Shown: one piece after another, positions 53,572 to 63,825 of the stretch
How the letters are laid out: each line of letters starts with the position of its first letter
Numbering within the stretch: position 1 is the stretch's first letter
Source of the DNA: Imhoffiella purpurea
Lineage (GTDB): Bacteria; Pseudomonadota; Gammaproteobacteria; Chromatiales; Chromatiaceae
DNA length: 64,000 bases
Direction: 5' to 3'
NCBI RefSeq assembly: GCF_000585215.1
Contig: NZ_AONC01000028.1
Location: forward strand, 61,685 to 125,684
Made by a program: the position numbers and the translations under genes
The notes under the pieces: model-generated
Database searches by the model: none
The model's input: only the letters and a program-made list of their open reading frames with translations
What the model was told of the DNA's origin: nothing

Positions 53572-53832
53572 ATGACCACACTGACCGCAAGCGATGCCCG
53601 CAAGAGCCTTTTCGAGCTCCTGCGCGGGACCAATGAGCGCCATGAGATCTACCATATCCGGCATCGACAGGGCGACGCAGTGCTCATGTCGGAGGCCGAA
53701 TACGAAAGTCTGATCGAGACCCTGGAACTGCTTTCATCTCCAGGCTTCAGGGAACCCTTCGAAAAGGCCCGGATGGAGGCGGAAAACGGCGAGACGCGCT
53801 CTTTCGAGGACATCTTCGGAGAGCCGCAATGA
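53572..53832 (+). CDS. Antitoxin, Phd/YefM family
   Basis: An 86-residue protein: TASDARKSLFELLRGTNERHEIYHIRHRQGDAVLMSEAEYESLIETLELLSSPGF is the Phd/YefM DNA-binding fold, with a C-terminal acidic tail. It overlaps the RelE-like toxin gene by 4 bp. It is transcribed in the opposite direction to vapBC, 173 bp away. Confidence 0.88.
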   Translation: MTTLTASDARKSLFELLRGTNERHEIYHIRHRQGDAVLMSEAEYESLIETLELLSSPGFREPFEKARMEAENGETRSFEDIFGEPQ

Positions 53833-54083
53833 GGTATCGGGTTAGCTTCACCCAACAGGCCGAGAAGGACATCGAGAAGCTGACCCCGAAGCTGCGCGAC
53901 AAACTGAAGGATATCGTGCGTAACCGCCTGGCAGTCGACCTCTATTCGGGGAAGCCGCTGATCGGTCCACTCAAGGGGTATTATTCGATTCGCCTGACCT
54001 ACCAGGATCGCATCCTGTATTCCATCCAGGACGACGCCCTCCTGGTCGTGGTACTGCGTACCCGCACCCATTACGGTGATTGA
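53829..54083 (+). CDS. RelE/ParE-superfamily toxin
   Basis: An 84-residue protein with the RelE-type fold: YRVSFTQQAEKDIEKLTPKLRDKLKDIV, PLIGPLKGYYSIRLTYQDRILYSI and VVVLRTRTHYGD with C-terminal aromatic/basic residues. It would act as an mRNA interferase or gyrase poison; RelE/YoeB is more likely given the Phd/YefM partner. Confidence 0.88.
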   Translation: MRYRVSFTQQAEKDIEKLTPKLRDKLKDIVRNRLAVDLYSGKPLIGPLKGYYSIRLTYQDRILYSIQDDALLVVVLRTRTHYGD

Positions 54084-54220
54084 GCGTACTTACGAGCCAA
54101 GACGGCAAACCGAACCGAGCGGACAAGACCAGATCGGCTCGAGGGCATCCCTTCCCGTCAACGGCCCTCAGGTGATCTCACCGAGTCGCCACAGCCCCTC
54201 CCATCAAAGGCTTCCTGCTC

Positions 54221-55492
54221 CTATCGGCCATGGCGGCTCCCACCGCCAGCCCCGGAATCCAAATCGACCAGGAGATCCCGGATCACCCGCTCCTCCTCGA
54301 TGACCTGTCCGCGCTCCTGCATCGCCCGGCCGAGCTCCGGATCCCAGTCGGCGGCGACCGCATCCTCGGTCAGGGATTTGCCCGAATCCGCAGCCTCCAG
54401 ATAATCCGCCGCGCCCATGCGCCAGGGGATCGCGCCATGACGGCCGATGATGCCGTTGGCGATGCGGATGCCGGGCCAGTCGAAATCGCCGTGGTATCTG
54501 AGCCGGATCCCGGCTGCGGCGAGCTGGTTCAGCAGCGTGACGACCGCCGCGCTGGGCTGTCCCCGGGTGCAGATCAAGGGCGCGCAACCCGGACCCAGTG
54601 CATTCGCGGCCTCGGCGACGACGGCCGGGTTCTCGCAGATGGAGATGGGCGTCGCGCACGGCGCCCAGACCGGCGGGTCTCTCAGCAGCTGTCTCAGGGT
54701 GAGATAGATGGGCTCGCCGCTGCCGGCGGCGGCATCGACGATGGACGCGGTCGCGCCACCGGTCTCGACGCGCAGATTCAGGGCCAGGACGCTGCTGGTG
54801 ATACCGCCACCGACCAGGACGCCGGCGGACGCCCAGAGCGCGTCGCTGGACTCCGACTGATCGTCGGCATTCAGGGCGCGTCTGACCAGGGTGGCCACGG
54901 GCCGACCCTCGTCGAGGCCATGGGCGTCGCCGAGACACTCGGCCGCCAAAGCACTCAAGGTCTTGCCCCGCTGCGGGAGACATTGGAGCACGCCCAGGGC
55001 TTGACTCAGGAGCCTCTCCGCCAGAACAGGATCCTGACCCGCGAGCCGCTTCAACAGGCCCTCGCGCTCCAGTGCCGCAAGCCATGCACTCGCCCCCAAC
55101 CGCTCCGCTTCCACGCCCTGGCTGTCGAAGACCCGCCGCCAGCCCCGCTCTCGCTCCTCACGCTCCCGACTCGGATTGCGCAGCGGTCCGCCAAGGGCTT
55201 CGACGGCCGAGCGCAGATCCTGGGCCAGATCGGCGCGTCTCAGGGTGTCTTCCAGCTGTCCCAAGGACAGTACGAGACGCGCGCCCGTGCTGGGCCTGCG
55301 CCCCAGCAGCTCGTCCAGCGCCCGGCGCTCCTGCTCGGTCGGATCGGGAATCGAGACCCGCTCAGCCCCGCCGCGTTCCAGCCCGGTCCGGACGGCCCGC
55401 AGGATGCGTGAGAGCTCCGGGCGATCCAGCAGGGAGCGGAGCTGCGGCAGATCGACCCCGGAAGGGTCAGAACAGGCTTTGCTGCGGGTCAT
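54221..55492 (-). CDS. jetD: TIGR02679/DUF2399 Toprim protein (Wadjet JetD-like)
   Basis: A 423-residue protein of the TIGR02679 family, which goes with TIGR02680 SMC proteins in Wadjet-type plasmid defence. The N-terminus (PQLRSLLDRPELSRILRAVRTGLERGG, PTEQERRALDELLGRR) and the C-terminal DUF2399 Toprim-like core (RLRYHGDFDWPGIRIANGII with the DFD acids) are present; this subunit is the presumed DNA-cleaving nuclease. It begins 26 bp inside the jetC-like frame. The gene looks intact although its partner is interrupted. Confidence 0.85.
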   Translation of the reverse strand: MTRSKACSDPSGVDLPQLRSLLDRPELSRILRAVRTGLERGGAERVSIPDPTEQERRALDELLGRRPSTGARLVLSLGQLEDTLRRADLAQDLRSAVEALGGPLRNPSREREERERGWRRVFDSQGVEAERLGASAWLAALEREGLLKRLAGQDPVLAERLLSQALGVLQCLPQRGKTLSALAAECLGDAHGLDEGRPVATLVRRALNADDQSESSDALWASAGVLVGGGITSSVLALNLRVETGGATASIVDAAAGSGEPIYLTLRQLLRDPPVWAPCATPISICENPAVVAEAANALGPGCAPLICTRGQPSAAVVTLLNQLAAAGIRLRYHGDFDWPGIRIANGIIGRHGAIPWRMGAADYLEAADSGKSLTEDAVAADWDPELGRAMQERGQVIEEERVIRDLLVDLDSGAGGGSRHGR

Positions 55493-58400
55493 GCTCGTCG
55501 CCTTCTGCGAGTGCTGTCTCCTCGGCGACCGGGGCCTCCATCGGCGGCGGCTCCTCGGGACGGCGCTGGGATCCGTCCCAGGTCCAGCGCGAGAGATAGA
55601 CGGCGTCGATGCCCTCGTGGCGCACCAGCTGGGCGATGGCCAGACCAGGCACCTCGGCATAGCAGCCCCATTCGCGCTCGCTGGTGAGCATGAAGTCCAG
55701 GTCGAACTGGGCCATGAGCCCCAGACACTTGGCGCGCGAGTCGTCGTCGATACCGGCGAAGGCCTCGTCGAGCATGACCAGGCGCGGCGCCTCGGGGGCG
55801 GCGCTGCCGTAGTGGCTGGAGGCGGCGGCGAACAGCGGCAGGGTGACCACCAGGGCGCGCTCGCCGCCGGAGGCGGGTCCGTAGGCGGGGCGCCAGCGCC
55901 CGCCCTGCCAGCGCTCGACGGTGAAGCGATGCCAGCGGCGGTAGTCCAGTGCATGGGCCAGATGCTGGATCAGGGTGCCGCCGTCGTCGGACTGACGGAC
56001 CTCGTCGATGCGCCGCTGCAGGAACTCACCCACCGCGCTGCGGTCCTCTCCGGACCAGGCGGCGACGGTCTGGCGCAGCAGGCGCTTGCGGGCCTCGGCG
56101 AGACCGGCCGGCGCCGCGCCGGATTCCTCGTCCAGGGGCACCCAGGCCAGGCGCAGCTTCATGCCGGTGCTGGTGGGACGGTGCTCCAGCTCCTGGTTGA
56201 TGCGCTCCACCATGCGCTCGCCGTCGCCGATGAGCTGCTGCAGATGGGTCGCCACGTCGCTCATCAGATGGGCCTCGAGCAGCTCGCGCTCCTTGGCGTC
56301 GAGCAGGGCCTTGCGCTCGGCGACCTCGGCGTCCAGGTTCTCGGCCAGCGCGTCCGGTCCGCAGGGCCGGGACTGGAAGATGACCCGCACCAGCAGCAGC
56401 TCGCCGTCCTGCTCGATATGGGCCGAGTGGTTGTAGCGCGAGAGGGTCTGCTGCAGGGGCTGGAAACGGTCGTAGAGCCCCTGCTGCTGGCGGCGCCAGG
56501 CGATGTCGTCGTGGTCCACCGCGCTCAGACTCTGCTCCATCTGCCGGGCCAGACGCACCGCCGGATCCACCGGCCAGGGGGTGTCGCGCTCCAGGGCCTC
56601 CAGCTCCGGGGTGGCGATGCGCAGCAGACCGACCCGTGTGAATCCGGCCAGGACATCGATGGCCTCGCGGCGCTCCCGGTCGCGCTCCTGGAGACTGGCG
56701 GTGAGCGCGGTGTGACGCTCGACGAGACGGCTGGCCTCCGAGATGGCCTCGGCGTGCCGATTGCGATTGTCTTTATGCTGTCGCTCGAGGTCCTGGATGT
56801 GCTCCTCGGTCTCGCGGATGCGCCGCTGCAGCTGCTCGACGCTGTCCCCAAGGGTCTCGCGTAATGTGTGCCAGATCTCCTCGGCCTCGCGCTGCTCGCG
56901 CTTGGCCCGATCCAGCTCGTCCTCCTGCTCGGCGCGGCGCTCGGCCAGGTCGGCGACCTGCTCGACCAACTCGCGGAGCCGCTGCAGCCGGTCCCAATGG
57001 TGACGCAGGCTGGGCCAGAAGCCCGCCGCCAGATGCTCGTACTGGATCAGGGCCTCGCCGATCCCGTCGAGACCCGCCGAATCCGCGGGCAGGTCCAGGT
57101 CGAGCGCGGTCGTGTCCCGGGCCTCCCGGCAGCGCTCGGTGGCGGCCCGGCTCCGCTCCAGGATGCCGCTCAGATGCTCGACCTCCTCCCGGCTTTTGGC
57201 CAGACGCTCGCGCAGGTCGTCGTGACGCTGATGGGCCGACCGCACCCCCTGATCGCTCGGAAGGCCATGCCATTCGCGCTCCAGGACCGCCAGCCGCTCG
57301 GCCAGGCGCTCGATCGCCTCGTCCAGCGACTGGATCCGCCCCTGCAGCTCTTCCAAAGTCTCGGCGATCTCCTGCAGGCGTCGCCGCCGGGCCGCCTCGC
57401 GCGCCGCATGACCGATATAGGTCGGTTCAGGCTTGCCCCAGGTACCCGATGCGGGACCAAGACACCAGCGTCCTGCCCCGTCGACCCAGGCCGGATGCCC
57501 CTGCTCGCCCCAACCGATGCCGGCCAGGATGCCGGCCACCGTCTCCGGCGCGACCCGGCTTGCGGCGGCATCGCTGGGATCGATGGCGATCGCGAGGACT
57601 GCGCTCAGACTCCGGGGTGCGAGCGCGATCGGCCCGAGCAGCCGGTCCCAGGTCGTGCCGTCCCAAAGGGTTCCGTCGGGCATGACCCAGGCGTCCAGCA
57701 AACCGCTGGACTCCAGGGCGGCCTCAAGCCCCGCCCGCTCGCCGGCCGTCAGCCCGTCGGCGAAATCGACCAGCTGCCACAGCGGGGCGCCCTCCCGATC
57801 CCGGCGCGCCTCCGAGTCCCGGGTGTAGGGAATCGGCGGCTCGGCCAGCTCGCCCTGCTCGATCCGGCCCCGCTCCTATTCGAGCGCGGCGACGGCGGCC
57901 CGGGCCTCGGTGCGGGCACGCACGGCCGCCTCCCTGGCGCTACGCAGGGCGTCCCGCGCGGCGTCGTAGCTTCGCAGCAGGGCGCGCCCCGCCGGATTGT
58001 CGCCGGACAGGGACGCGCACCAGTCCCCGAGCTCGGCGAGCAGGGACTCCGGATCGTCCAGCCGCAGCTCGCGATGGGTCTCCAGGGCGTGACGCAGGGC
58101 GGAGACCAGCGCCGCGCCCTCTTGCTCGACGGCCTCGGCCGCCTGGGCGCGATCCTGATCCAGACGCTCCATGGCCTCGACGGCCCGCTCGCGACGCTCA
58201 CGGTCGCGGGTCTCCTGTCGCTCGGCCTCCTCCAGCGCCCGGATGAGACCACGGAGCCGGGCGATGGCCTCCTTGCGGCGCCGCACCTCGGACTGGACGG
58301 CCTCGGCGGCCCTGCCGATGGCGGGATCCGAGCCGGAGCGCGGATCCGGACCGCCGTCGGGCAGTCCCAGTGGGTCGAGCGCGGCCTCATGGGCACGGGC

Positions 58401-59627
58401 GATGCCGGCGATGCGCGCTGGCTCGAGCCAGACGTCCAGCTCGCGCACCCGCTTCTCGCTCTCCTGGGCGCAGGACTGCCGGTCCTCGGCCAGACGCGCC
58501 TCCTGGCGATTGGCGTCGGCGACCAGGCGCTCAAGCTTGTCCTGCAGGGTCTGACAGAATCGGCGACGCTCGGCGGCACGGGACGCGGCCTCCTCGAGCC
58601 GGTTGGCGTCGCGCATCTCGGGGCTGTCGCGCAATGTCTGCAGCTGGGTCCGGCCCTGCCCGAGCTTGCGGTCGAGGAATTCCTGGCGCGTTTCTTCGTG
58701 GCGCCTGGCCGCCTCGGCCTCGGTCAGGGACTGGGCGGTCTCGCGCAGCTCGCCGCCGATCCGTTCCCAGACGCTCTGCGCCTGACGCACCGCCTGCGCC
58801 CGGCGCCGGGCCGCCACGACACAGTAGCCGCGATAATGCTGGAGGAACTCGCCCACCGAGGCGCGGGCCTCGTTGAGCCCGTCCAGGGTGTTGCGCTCCT
58901 CCTCGAGGTTGCGGAAGGCATCCGCCACGTCGTTGAGCACGGCCTGGTCCAGGGGCGGCAGCGCCTCGGTCAGGGCCGAGGACAGGGCCTTCTCGTCCGG
59001 ACGCTTGGAGAGCTGGGGCTGGCGCAGCTGGATCAGCAGATTGAGCAGGGCCTCGAAGCGCTGCGGACCGAGCCGGAAGAGCCGCTCGTCGACCCGGGCG
59101 CGGTACTGGGCGGAGCTGGTGTGCAGCTCGCCCCGATCGCCCAGCGCCTCGAGCAGACGGTCCCTGGACAGGGCGCGGCCGTTGCCGTCCACCAGCCTCA
59201 GGTCGCGGCGCACGCGCTGGGGCGTGATGAAGAACCAGCGCTCCGGCGCACCGCGCCCGGCGACGGCGCGCATGCCGCAGCCCAGGGTGCAGAACTCGGG
59301 CGTGCCCTCGCGATCCCGTCCGAACTCCATCCAGACATAGCCCAGACGCTCCTGATACTGGCCGCCCAGCAGCAGGTTCCACTCCATGCGCTTGCCGGGA
59401 TCGCCGTCCGGCTCGACGCGCGAGGGGATCAGCTGGCCATCCAGCAGGAAGGGCAACGTCACCGCCAGGATCTTGGACTTGCCGGTCCCGTTGTTGCCGC
59501 GCAGCAGCAGGTTGCCGTCCCTGAGCCAGATCTCCTCGTCGTCGTAGTAGAAGAGGTCGACCAGGCCCAGGCGCAAGGGCTGCCAGCGGGGGCGCAGGGG
59601 CAAGGGGGCGTCGTGGATTTCGGTCAT
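55467..59627 (-). pseudogene. jetC: SMC-like ATPase (TIGR02680, Wadjet JetC-like), interrupted by TAG
   Basis: One continuous reading frame of 1387 codons that is broken only by a TAG at 57876-57878 (codon 584). The N-terminus has RWQPLRLGLVDLFYYDDEE and Walker A LLRGNNGTGKS (residues ~44-51). Long coiled coils follow, and the C-terminus has the ABC signature ASGGERALVV and Walker B RLVMLDEAFAGIDDDSRAK. TIGR02680 proteins are normally ~1350 residues, so the two halves are one gene. Without readthrough, no protein with both Walker motifs is made. Genes for the partners TIGR02677 and TIGR02678 (JetA/JetB) are missing upstream. Confidence 0.88.
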
Positions 59628-59724
59628 CGATTGGAGGAGCCTTTGAACCGCAAAGGCGCGAAGGGTACGAAGGGATTCAATCTGTTGCCTGCAAGGGGTC
59701 GCAAAGCGGACATGATAGAGGGGT

Positions 59725-59880
59725 TCACCGGCCTCGAACAGCAGGTCGAGCGGTCGGGGCCGGCGGTTGCCATCCCAGCCCGATCTCCGCCGCGATCACC
59801 GCCAGACGCTTGTCCCGCGTCCATAGAACCGCGTCGCCCGCCAGAGCGGTCGATTGTGTGTCGGCCTTGCCGTGCAAGGC
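59725..59880 (-). pseudogene. C-terminal remnant of a VapC-type PIN toxin
   Basis: A frame without start reads GDAVLWTRDKRLAVIAAEIGLGW, the typical end of a PIN-domain VapC. It is preceded in the same frame by stop codons at about 59890. Only ~40 residues are left, so this is a relic. Confidence 0.45.
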
Positions 59881-60482
59881 GACGAAACGCAATCAGCCTG
59901 GCCCGCTATCAGGTGCTCCACTGGAGTACAATCACCTACGATTTATCGGCGATTTCTGGTGTGCGGCACCGTTCGGGCGAGGTTGCGTATCCTGCGGACT
60001 GATCACAGCCAAGATCACAGTCAACAGAGGTCGATACGCCATGTCCGAGTCGACGCTGAGCGTTCTTTCACAACCAGGGACCGAAACTGGCTGCCGCTGA
60101 TGACGCCTTGGGCTTCTGGCCTACACCCGCCAAGCGCCACCCGCACACCGCGCACCAACGCGGCTGGGTCCGGCAAGACCGCCAGCGTGCTCGACAAACC
60201 AGGCAGTTCGCACTGGCACCAACCGAGTCCAGCGGACTGTCCACCCTCACGATCTCGTCTCCCCCAGCCGACTCGATCATCGGCGCAAATCCTCGCCGGC
60301 AGCAGACGAGGGAAGCGCCGATCGATCGCGTTTCCCGTCCAGGCCAAGGATGGCCCGGCGTTTTCAGGCGCCTCAGCGCTTGAACATGGAGCAAGTCGGA
60401 AACCCTGTTTTCGACTCGCGAGCCGATCGAGTGCCCGGATGGCATCCGATCGGCATCTCCCTAGCAGTAGAAGGAAATCCAG
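59881..60482. repeat. Non-coding region upstream of MCP with second copy of dispersed repeat
   Basis: No convincing gene lies here. Positions 60308-60433 are the second copy of the ~120-bp element found at 38299-38418 between pgi and glgA, in the same orientation. Upstream, at 59644-59673, is a purine-rich stretch (ACCGCAAAGGCGCGAAGGG) of the kind often scattered in intergenic DNA. The rest shows nothing I can name. Confidence 0.55.
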
Positions 60483-62426
60483 ATGCTCCGCGCGCTATCC
60501 CTCAAACGACGCCTGATGCTGATCGTCACACTGTCAGGCGGCTTCTTCATCCTGCTCGGCTTTTTCTCCCTGCAATGGGTGAAGTCGCGACTGACCGAGG
60601 ACATCATCGCCGACTGCGCTCAAGCGCTGCGGCTGACCCTCGAGGAACGACTCTTGGCCAAGCAGGACGTCGGCATCGCCAGTTCGGTCGCCCTGGCCCA
60701 AAGCCCGAAGATCATCGAACTCTTCGGCCAGACATCGCGCGAACAAGGTATCGAAGAACTTCGACGCATCACCCGCTTGTATCGCGAATCGACCAAATAC
60801 CACAATCTGCGCTTCCATCTGCACACCGCCGACGGGCATTCGCTGCTACGCAGCTGGGCACCCGATTCCTTCGGCGACGACCTGCGTGGGCGCCCCACGA
60901 TGCGCCGCATGCTGGAGGAAAAGCAGCCGTTCGCGCTGCTCGACCTCAGCCCGCTGGGCGTCAACATCCATGGCTTCGCGCCGGTGTTCGACGGCGATCG
61001 CTATCTGGGCAGCCTCGAGGTCATCCAGGGGGTCGGCAGCGTCAGCCGCAATTTCCAGGCAGACGGACTCAACTACGTAATGCTGCTCGACGCCCGCCTC
61101 CGGACCGGGAATCCCTCGCTCGCGAAGAACACGCGGATCGGCGACTACATCCTCGCCAACGACAAATGGTTCAACGACAAGGCGCTCGCATTCGTGCGTG
61201 GAATCGATCTCGCGCTCCTGGATCAGAGCGCGACCTTTGTCACATCCGGCTGGCTGGTGGTTTCGGCGCCCGTGGTCGATGCCGAGGGCAAGCGGATCGG
61301 GACCCATCTGATTGGCGAGCCCCTGGAATTCGTCGAGGAACGCACCGCCGCCGCGGCCCAGATCGCCTGGGTGCTGATCGCCACCCTGATCCTGTTGATG
61401 CTCGGACTCTCCGTGGTGATCGGCTGGACGGTGAATCGCTACGTCGCGCGTCCGATCAAGCGGGCAGTGACCCGTCTCGGACACATGGAGACCGATCTCA
61501 GGCTCCGCATCGAGATCGAGCGCGACGACGAGATCGGTACCTTGTTCAAGGCGCTGAACCACCACACCGAGACCCTGCACGGCATCATCCAGGAGGTCAG
61601 GCTCACCGCGAACGAGCTCGACGACTCGGCGGTTCAGCTCCTAAGCGCGAGCGAGCAGACCGTCGACATGGCGCGCTCGCAGCAGCAGGAAACCGACCAG
61701 ATCGCCTCGGCAAGCACCGAGATGGCCGCGTCCGCGCATGAGGTGGCCCAGCACGCGGAGTCCACCCGAAACCTCCTTCAGGAGACCGAAACCCATACCT
61801 CCGAAGGAATCCGAGAGGTGACCGAGACCTCCGAGGCGATCGATCGCCTCAGCGCGCAGATGCGCGACATGGAGCCCGTCATCAAGCGTCTGGAGGAAGG
61901 CAGCGCCAGCATCGGGCAGGTGATCGAGACCATCGCCGGAATCGCCGAACAGACCAACCTGCTGGCGCTCAACGCCGCGATCGAGGCCGCCCGCGCAGGC
62001 GAGGCCGGTCGTGGATTCGCGGTCGTGGCCGACGAGGTGCGCAACCTCTCGAACCGCACCCAGGAGTCGACGCGCGAGATCGCGGCCATCGTCAGCGGAT
62101 TGCAGAAGGCCACGCACCAGGTCTCGGAGGCCATCGACGAGAGCCGCGCCCAGGCCCATGCATGCGTGAGCCAGGCCGCGGAGGCCGGGAAGGCCCTGGA
62201 GGCCATCCGCGCGAGCGTCGGAGGCGTCAACGACATGGGCGAACAGATCGCGACCGCCGCGCACGAACAGAGCGCCGTCGCCGCCGAGATCAGCCGCAGC
62301 ATGAATCGGATCCACCAACTGGCGGAGCAGAGCAGCCAAGCGATGGAGCAAGGCGGACGCATCAATCGCACCCTGGTCGAACGCTCCAAGGCGCTGGAGA
62401 CGCTGGTGCAGCGATTCAATCTCTGA
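60483..62426 (+). CDS. Methyl-accepting chemotaxis protein
   Basis: A 647-residue chemoreceptor: transmembrane helix 1 (~14-32), a ~250-residue periplasmic Cache-type sensor ([43 protein letters not shown]), helix 2 (~293-318), HAMP ([14 protein letters not shown]) and a signalling domain with hairpin tip [37 protein letters not shown]. The sensor looks like a double Cache domain; the ligand is unknown. No che genes are near, but an orphan FliW and an EAL-HDOD protein in the window also touch on motility. Confidence 0.93.
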   Translation: MLRALSLKRRLMLIVTLSGGFFILLGFFSLQWVKSRLTEDIIADCAQALRLTLEERLLAKQDVGIASSVALAQSPKIIELFGQTSREQGIEELRRITRLYRESTKYHNLRFHLHTADGHSLLRSWAPDSFGDDLRGRPTMRRMLEEKQPFALLDLSPLGVNIHGFAPVFDGDRYLGSLEVIQGVGSVSRNFQADGLNYVMLLDARLRTGNPSLAKNTRIGDYILANDKWFNDKALAFVRGIDLALLDQSATFVTSGWLVVSAPVVDAEGKRIGTHLIGEPLEFVEERTAAAAQIAWVLIATLILLMLGLSVVIGWTVNRYVARPIKRAVTRLGHMETDLRLRIEIERDDEIGTLFKALNHHTETLHGIIQEVRLTANELDDSAVQLLSASEQTVDMARSQQQETDQIASASTEMAASAHEVAQHAESTRNLLQETETHTSEGIREVTETSEAIDRLSAQMRDMEPVIKRLEEGSASIGQVIETIAGIAEQTNLLALNAAIEAARAGEAGRGFAVVADEVRNLSNRTQESTREIAAIVSGLQKATHQVSEAIDESRAQAHACVSQAAEAGKALEAIRASVGGVNDMGEQIATAAHEQSAVAAEISRSMNRIHQLAEQSSQAMEQGGRINRTLVERSKALETLVQRFNL

Positions 62427-62836
62427 GGGGCGCGCGGAGGCCAAGCGAGCGCTCGCGCACGATCTCAAGCTGCCTCACGAGGGACCACCTCGCGCTCGAT
62501 CGCCGCGCGCGATTCCAACTCCGCGCGGCGCAGATCGAAGCTCGATTGCAGGCCCCTTCCGTGTCACCGTCCGCCAGCGGAAAAGGCGCCGAAGCGAGCG
62601 CAGACCCGTTGCAGAAAGACACGTGCGGCCTGCTCTAAGATCGGATGCGTCGAGTCCTCCCGAACCCTCGATAACCTCAGAGAGTGACGGCGATACGCGG
62701 ATTCCTGTCGCCCACGCTAGCGATTCCGACGACTGCATTTTGCTCAATTTGCCGACACGCAGGAAATCGATAGCGACCTTGACGCGCACCTCTAGCAGCG
62801 CTCGAATTGGTATCGATTTCAGTATCAGGAAAGATC
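62427..62836. other. Intergenic region between MCP and a TA pair
   Basis: About 410 bp without a gene I can support. Short frames on the minus strand show no family features. An AGGAAAG ribosome-binding site for the following antitoxin is at 62827-62833. Confidence 0.4.
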
Positions 62837-63106
62837 ATGAACAGCATTCCAGCCCAAGAGATCAAGCGCCGTGGAATCGCAGCCGTGGACGAGGCGCTTC
62901 ACAACGGCCCTGTACATATCATCAAGAACAATCGCCCGAGCTATGTCGTGCTGACCGAAGCCGCCTATGCCGAACTGCAGGAGGCACAGCAGGAAGCAGC
63001 GAGGGAACGTCTCCGTGCCTCGCTGGCCGACCTCGCGGCCGGTCGAACGCGCCGTTACTCGGATGCGGATTCACTGATGCATGCGCTCGATGCAGACGAA
63101 GCATGA
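62837..63106 (+). CDS. Antitoxin, Phd/YefM family
   Basis: An 89-residue Phd/YefM-type antitoxin: IPAQEIKRRGIAAVDEALHNGPVHIIKNNRPSYVVLTEAAYAEL, with a charged C-terminal tail for toxin binding. The ATG at 62837 has an AGGAAAG ribosome site 3 bp upstream and is preferred to an earlier frame start. It overlaps the toxin gene by 4 bp. Confidence 0.88.
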   Translation: MNSIPAQEIKRRGIAAVDEALHNGPVHIIKNNRPSYVVLTEAAYAELQEAQQEAARERLRASLADLAAGRTRRYSDADSLMHALDADEA

Positions 63107-63381
63107 GCTTCGCGCTCGTTGCGACCCAGCACTTCGAGCGACGGGCTCGCAAGTTTCTGCGTAAGCACCCCGATCTCCGTCCCACGCTTCGAGACACCCT
63201 GGACGATCTCAGTCAAGATCCCTTCCACCCCAGGCTGAAGCTGCATCCCCTCACCGGCAAGCTGGAAGGGATGCAGGCGGTCAGCCTGACCTGCAGCTAT
63301 CGGTTGACGCTGTTGCTCAAGGTCACGGAACGGGAGATCGTCCTTCTCGATATCGGGACCCACGATGAGGTCTACGGATGA
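63103..63381 (+). CDS. YafQ/RelE-like toxin
   Basis: A 92-residue protein of the RelE superfamily: FERRARKFLRKHPDLRPTLRDTLDDLSQDPFHPRLKLHPLTGKLEGMQAVSLTCSYRLTL and a C-terminal LLDIGTHDEVYG, the GTHDEVY ending typical of YafQ-type mRNA interferases. It overlaps the antitoxin by ATGA and the next frame by ATGA. Confidence 0.88.
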   Translation: MSFALVATQHFERRARKFLRKHPDLRPTLRDTLDDLSQDPFHPRLKLHPLTGKLEGMQAVSLTCSYRLTLLLKVTEREIVLLDIGTHDEVYG

Positions 63382-63752
63382 GAGTCACCGCCAAAGACAT
63401 CCAAAGATGGGCTGAGCGTCGCGAAATCGACTGTCCACGAACCATACCGTTACTGTGCGCGGGAAAAGTGGACCGAGGGAAAGGAAGCGAATTTACTTTC
63501 GATATCTTCGGTATCTCAAAGAAACGTTCTTGCGTGCAAATAAATCCGTCCCCTTTTCCCCCCGCAGCACCCTCCGACAGGCAGGGATTTCGCGTGAGGA
63601 CTGGCTCAAAGGCTGAGCACGCCCTCCGCTCCCAAAAATCGACGTCGGGGTCACTATTTAGCTGCCCCCGATCAATCAAGCCCCCTTCGGCTTGGTGGGT
63701 AGGTCCACTGGCGATTCAATCCCGTTTTCAAGCCGGCGCACGGCTCGACTGA
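63378..63752 (+). pseudogene. 5' fragment of a gene coupled to the TA pair
   Basis: The frame starts with an ATG overlapping the toxin stop and reads MRVTAKDIQRWAERREIDC, a short helical N-terminus that resembles the beginning of larger proteins. After ~25 codons the composition becomes unlike protein (Pro/Ser/Arg, AT-rich DNA, homopolymer runs near 63550). It looks like a gene cut off soon after its start. I cannot name the family with certainty. Confidence 0.4.
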
Positions 63753-63825
63753 CGGTGAAGTAGTGTACGCCGAAATTATCGGCGATCTCCCGCGAAAAAC
63801 GCCTTTCATCGATCAAAACTGTTCC
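63676..63825 (-). pseudogene. C-terminal HTH remnant, possibly of a transposase
   Basis: A frame ending at 63676 reads LIDERRFSREIADNFGVHYFTVSRAVRRLENGI, a helix-turn-helix of the kind found at the end of REP-associated or IS-type transposases. No start or upstream domain remains in the window, and frames further right contain stops. The rest of 63826-64000 holds nothing I can support. Confidence 0.4.

Noticed and set aside
57876..57878. TAG in jetC read as pyrrolysine or other recoding
   Set aside because: No sign of a pyl system or recoding signal, and the codon lies in a coiled-coil region. A nonsense mutation is simpler.
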